A stretch of 15,394 nt of DNA from Stenotrophobium sp040387055 (lineage in GTDB: Bacteria > Pseudomonadota > Gammaproteobacteria > Nevskiales > Nevskiaceae). Location of the stretch: NCBI GenBank assembly GCA_040387055.1, contig JAZKEM010000065.1:1-15394 (forward strand). The letters are read 5' to 3'. This document shows positions 13,901 through 15,394 of the stretch, one piece after another. The notes below the pieces were generated by a model. That model was given only the letters and a program-made list of their open reading frames with translations. It did not search any database and had not been told where the DNA came from. Each line of letters starts with the position of its first letter. Within the stretch, counting starts at the first letter, position 1. Position numbers and translations under genes: made by a program.

Positions 13901-15394
13901 GCGTCTGCCCCTCGCCCTGTGTCTGATCCTCGCGGCTTGCACGCCGCCCGTGATCAAGAACGCAGCGCCGCCAATTAGTAGTGAAGTCGGCAAGCGTAAA
14001 GCCCCAGACGAAGCGATCTTGCCGATCATTAAGTCTGAACCGATTGCCGCTGACTCCAGCAAAGCCGTCGAAAATTATCGTAAGTTGCTTGAGCTAACAC
14101 CAGACACGGATACCAAGTCCGAATCAATGCGCCGCCTTGCTGACTTGCAGGTGCAAATTGAAGACTCCAAGGGCAACGACGCCAGCAGCTCGCAAGGCTT
14201 GCGTGAAGCCATGCGTCTCTACAACGATCTGCTCTATTCAAATCCAGACGACAAGAACAACGACCGCGTGTTCTACCAGCTTGCGCGCGCGCAGCAGAAC
14301 TCAGGCGACGTTGCTGCTGCAATTGACACGCTCGAGCGTCTGACCAAGCGACACCCCGACTCTCAGCTCGCCGGCGATGCTCACTTCCGCCGCGCAGAAC
14401 TATTGTTCAACGCCAGACGTTATGCCGAAGCCGAACCGGAATACAAAACGGTTATGGATCTGGCTGATAAAACGCCGTTCTTTGAATCCGCACAGTACAA
14501 ATACGGTTGGTCGCAGTACAAGCAATTCAACTATGACGGCGCCTTGGATGTCTTCATTGCAATCCTTGACCGTGAACTCCCACCGGGCGAGTTGTACGAC
14601 ACCGCTGATGCGCTCAAGAAGATTAACAAGGGCAAGAATGACCTCGTCCGCGACTCCATTCGCGTCACCAGCTATTCACTTATTGCACTTGGTGGCGGTA
14701 AAGGCGCTAACGAATATCTCGCCAAGAAAGGCGATCCACGTTTCTATCCGCTGATCTATTCAGCGCTGGGTGAAGCACTGCTCGAGAAAGAGCGTTATTC
14801 CGATGCAGCTGATACCTATGCTGCATTCATCGAACGTCACCCTTTGCATGACCGCTCGCCAGCATTCCAGGCGCGCATCATCAAAACTTATGCAGATGGC
14901 GGATTCAACGATCTGGTCATCCGCGAGAAAGAACGTTACGCCACCACTTACGATCCAGCGGCCACTTACTGGGCCGGCAAAAAGCCAACAGAAGAAGTAC
15001 TCAACGGCTTGCGCGTTCACATGCTGGATCTGGCCAAGTACTATCAGGCTCGTGGCCAGCTCGACAAAGCAAAAAATCAGGCTGATTTCCTCGTAGCTGC
15101 CAAGTGGTACAAGCGCACGATGGAAGTGTTCCCGAACGATGCCAACGTTCCAGAACTCAACTTCATGCTCGCCGATGTACTGCTTGATGGCGGCAAGACA
15201 GTCGAAGCTGCGCAGGAATACACCAAGACCGCCTACGGTTACGGCATGCATCCGAAAGCTGCCGATGCCGGTTACGCTGCAGTGCTCGCCTACGAACAAG
15301 TCGCCAAGGACAGCCCAGCGGAGCAACGTAACGCTGCGCTACGTCAAACCATCGACTCTGGCGTGAAGTTCTCCGATACCTTCCCTGGCCATAC
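13890..15394 (+). CDS. TPR lipoprotein, 3' end beyond the window
   Basis: The frame opens at ATG 13890, inside the end of the preceding gene (11-nt overlap), with AAGGG 8 nt upstream, and stays open for 501 codons to the window edge. Residues 1-17 are a lipoprotein signal: NKR, a hydrophobic core, and lipobox LAAC with Cys17; Thr at +2 gives no inner-membrane retention signal, so the outer membrane is the likely site. A flexible Pro/Lys-rich stretch (18-55) precedes TPR units from about 58, of which AAAIDTLERLTKRHPDSQLAGDAHFRRAELLF (142-173) and RYAEAEPEYKTVMD (177-190) are the clearest, with more at about 290-320 and beyond 400. Shorter TPR lipoproteins such as BamD are much smaller. Function unknown; a scaffold paired with the secreted TPR protein is the natural inference. 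Confidence 0.85.
   Translation, partial: MINKRLPLALCLILAACTPPVIKNAAPPISSEVGKRKAPDEAILPIIKSEPIAADSSKAVENYRKLLELTPDTDTKSESMRRLADLQVQIEDSKGNDASSSQGLREAMRLYNDLLYSNPDDKNNDRVFYQLARAQQNSGDVAAAIDTLERLTKRHPDSQLAGDAHFRRAELLFNARRYAEAEPEYKTVMDLADKTPFFESAQYKYGWSQYKQFNYDGALDVFIAILDRELPPGELYDTADALKKINKGKNDLVRDSIRVTSYSLIALGGGKGANEYLAKKGDPRFYPLIYSALGEALLEKERYSDAADTYAAFIERHPLHDRSPAFQARIIKTYADGGFNDLVIREKERYATTYDPAATYWAGKKPTEEVLNGLRVHMLDLAKYYQARGQLDKAKNQADFLVAAKWYKRTMEVFPNDANVPELNFMLADVLLDGGKTVEAAQEYTKTAYGYGMHPKAADAGYAAVLAYEQVAKDSPAEQRNAALRQTIDSGVKFSDTFPGH

Noticed and set aside
14760..15326. 188-codon minus-strand frame opposite the TPR lipoprotein
   Set aside because: The plus frame is open from a good ribosome site and lipobox through the window end with clear TPR motifs; the minus frame is its shadow.
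1..15394. tRNA, rRNA, CRISPR, insertion sequence, phage or toxin-antitoxin features
   Set aside because: Reading both strands I found no such signal; the only tandem array is the coding repeat in the H1-like gene.

Overview
The window reads as chromosomal DNA of a gammaproteobacterium of moderate GC content. The main reason is gene order: a divergent gloB facing a yafS-rnhA-dnaQ operon is a gammaproteobacterial arrangement, and the fadB-fadA order, the FadB residue numbering (Glu119, Glu139, His450 coincide with E. coli FadB) and the Lys/Ala-rich H1-like protein agree with it. Genus cannot be decided from the sequence. I see no tRNA, rRNA, CRISPR array, insertion sequence or phage gene.

Layout. 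(1) 1-2000, plus strand: the 3' end of an acetolactate-synthase-like ThDP enzyme, an isomerase-type crotonase-fold protein and a TetR-family regulator, closed by a strong bidirectional terminator at 2019-2048. (2) 2070-5447, minus strand: the fadB-fadA beta-oxidation operon, with a perfect 10-bp hairpin between the two genes. (3) 5448-5943: a structured intergenic region with a near-consensus sigma70 promoter pointing to the plus strand. (4) 5944-6717: an H1-like basic protein built from twelve 11-residue repeats, followed by a textbook terminator. (5) 6839-8466: a fused ArsR-type HTH/methyltransferase coupled by TAATG to a VTT (TVP38/DedA-like) membrane protein. (6) 8470-10417, minus strand: yafS-like methyltransferase, rnhA and dnaQ, all overlapping by 1-4 nt. 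(7) 10442-11242: gloB, divergent from yafS. (8) 11243-11519: an AT-rich spacer. (9) 11520-15394: a three-gene cell-envelope operon (secreted 192-residue protein, secreted TPR protein, TPR lipoprotein running off the end).

Functional picture. Regions 1-2 form a fatty-acid/acyl-CoA degradation neighbourhood in which the isomerase-like enzyme could help feed unsaturated acyl-CoAs into the FadBA cycle, with the TetR protein a candidate local regulator. Regions 6-7 are conserved housekeeping functions (replication proofreading, RNA-primer removal, methylglyoxal detoxification). The least explained part is region 9: three exported proteins in overlapping frames, all predicted to lie outside the cytoplasm, of which two are long TPR scaffolds. 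The layout recalls the periplasmic/outer-membrane part of proton-channel-driven envelope machines such as Agl-Glt, but the energising genes would lie beyond the window, so this remains a hypothesis.
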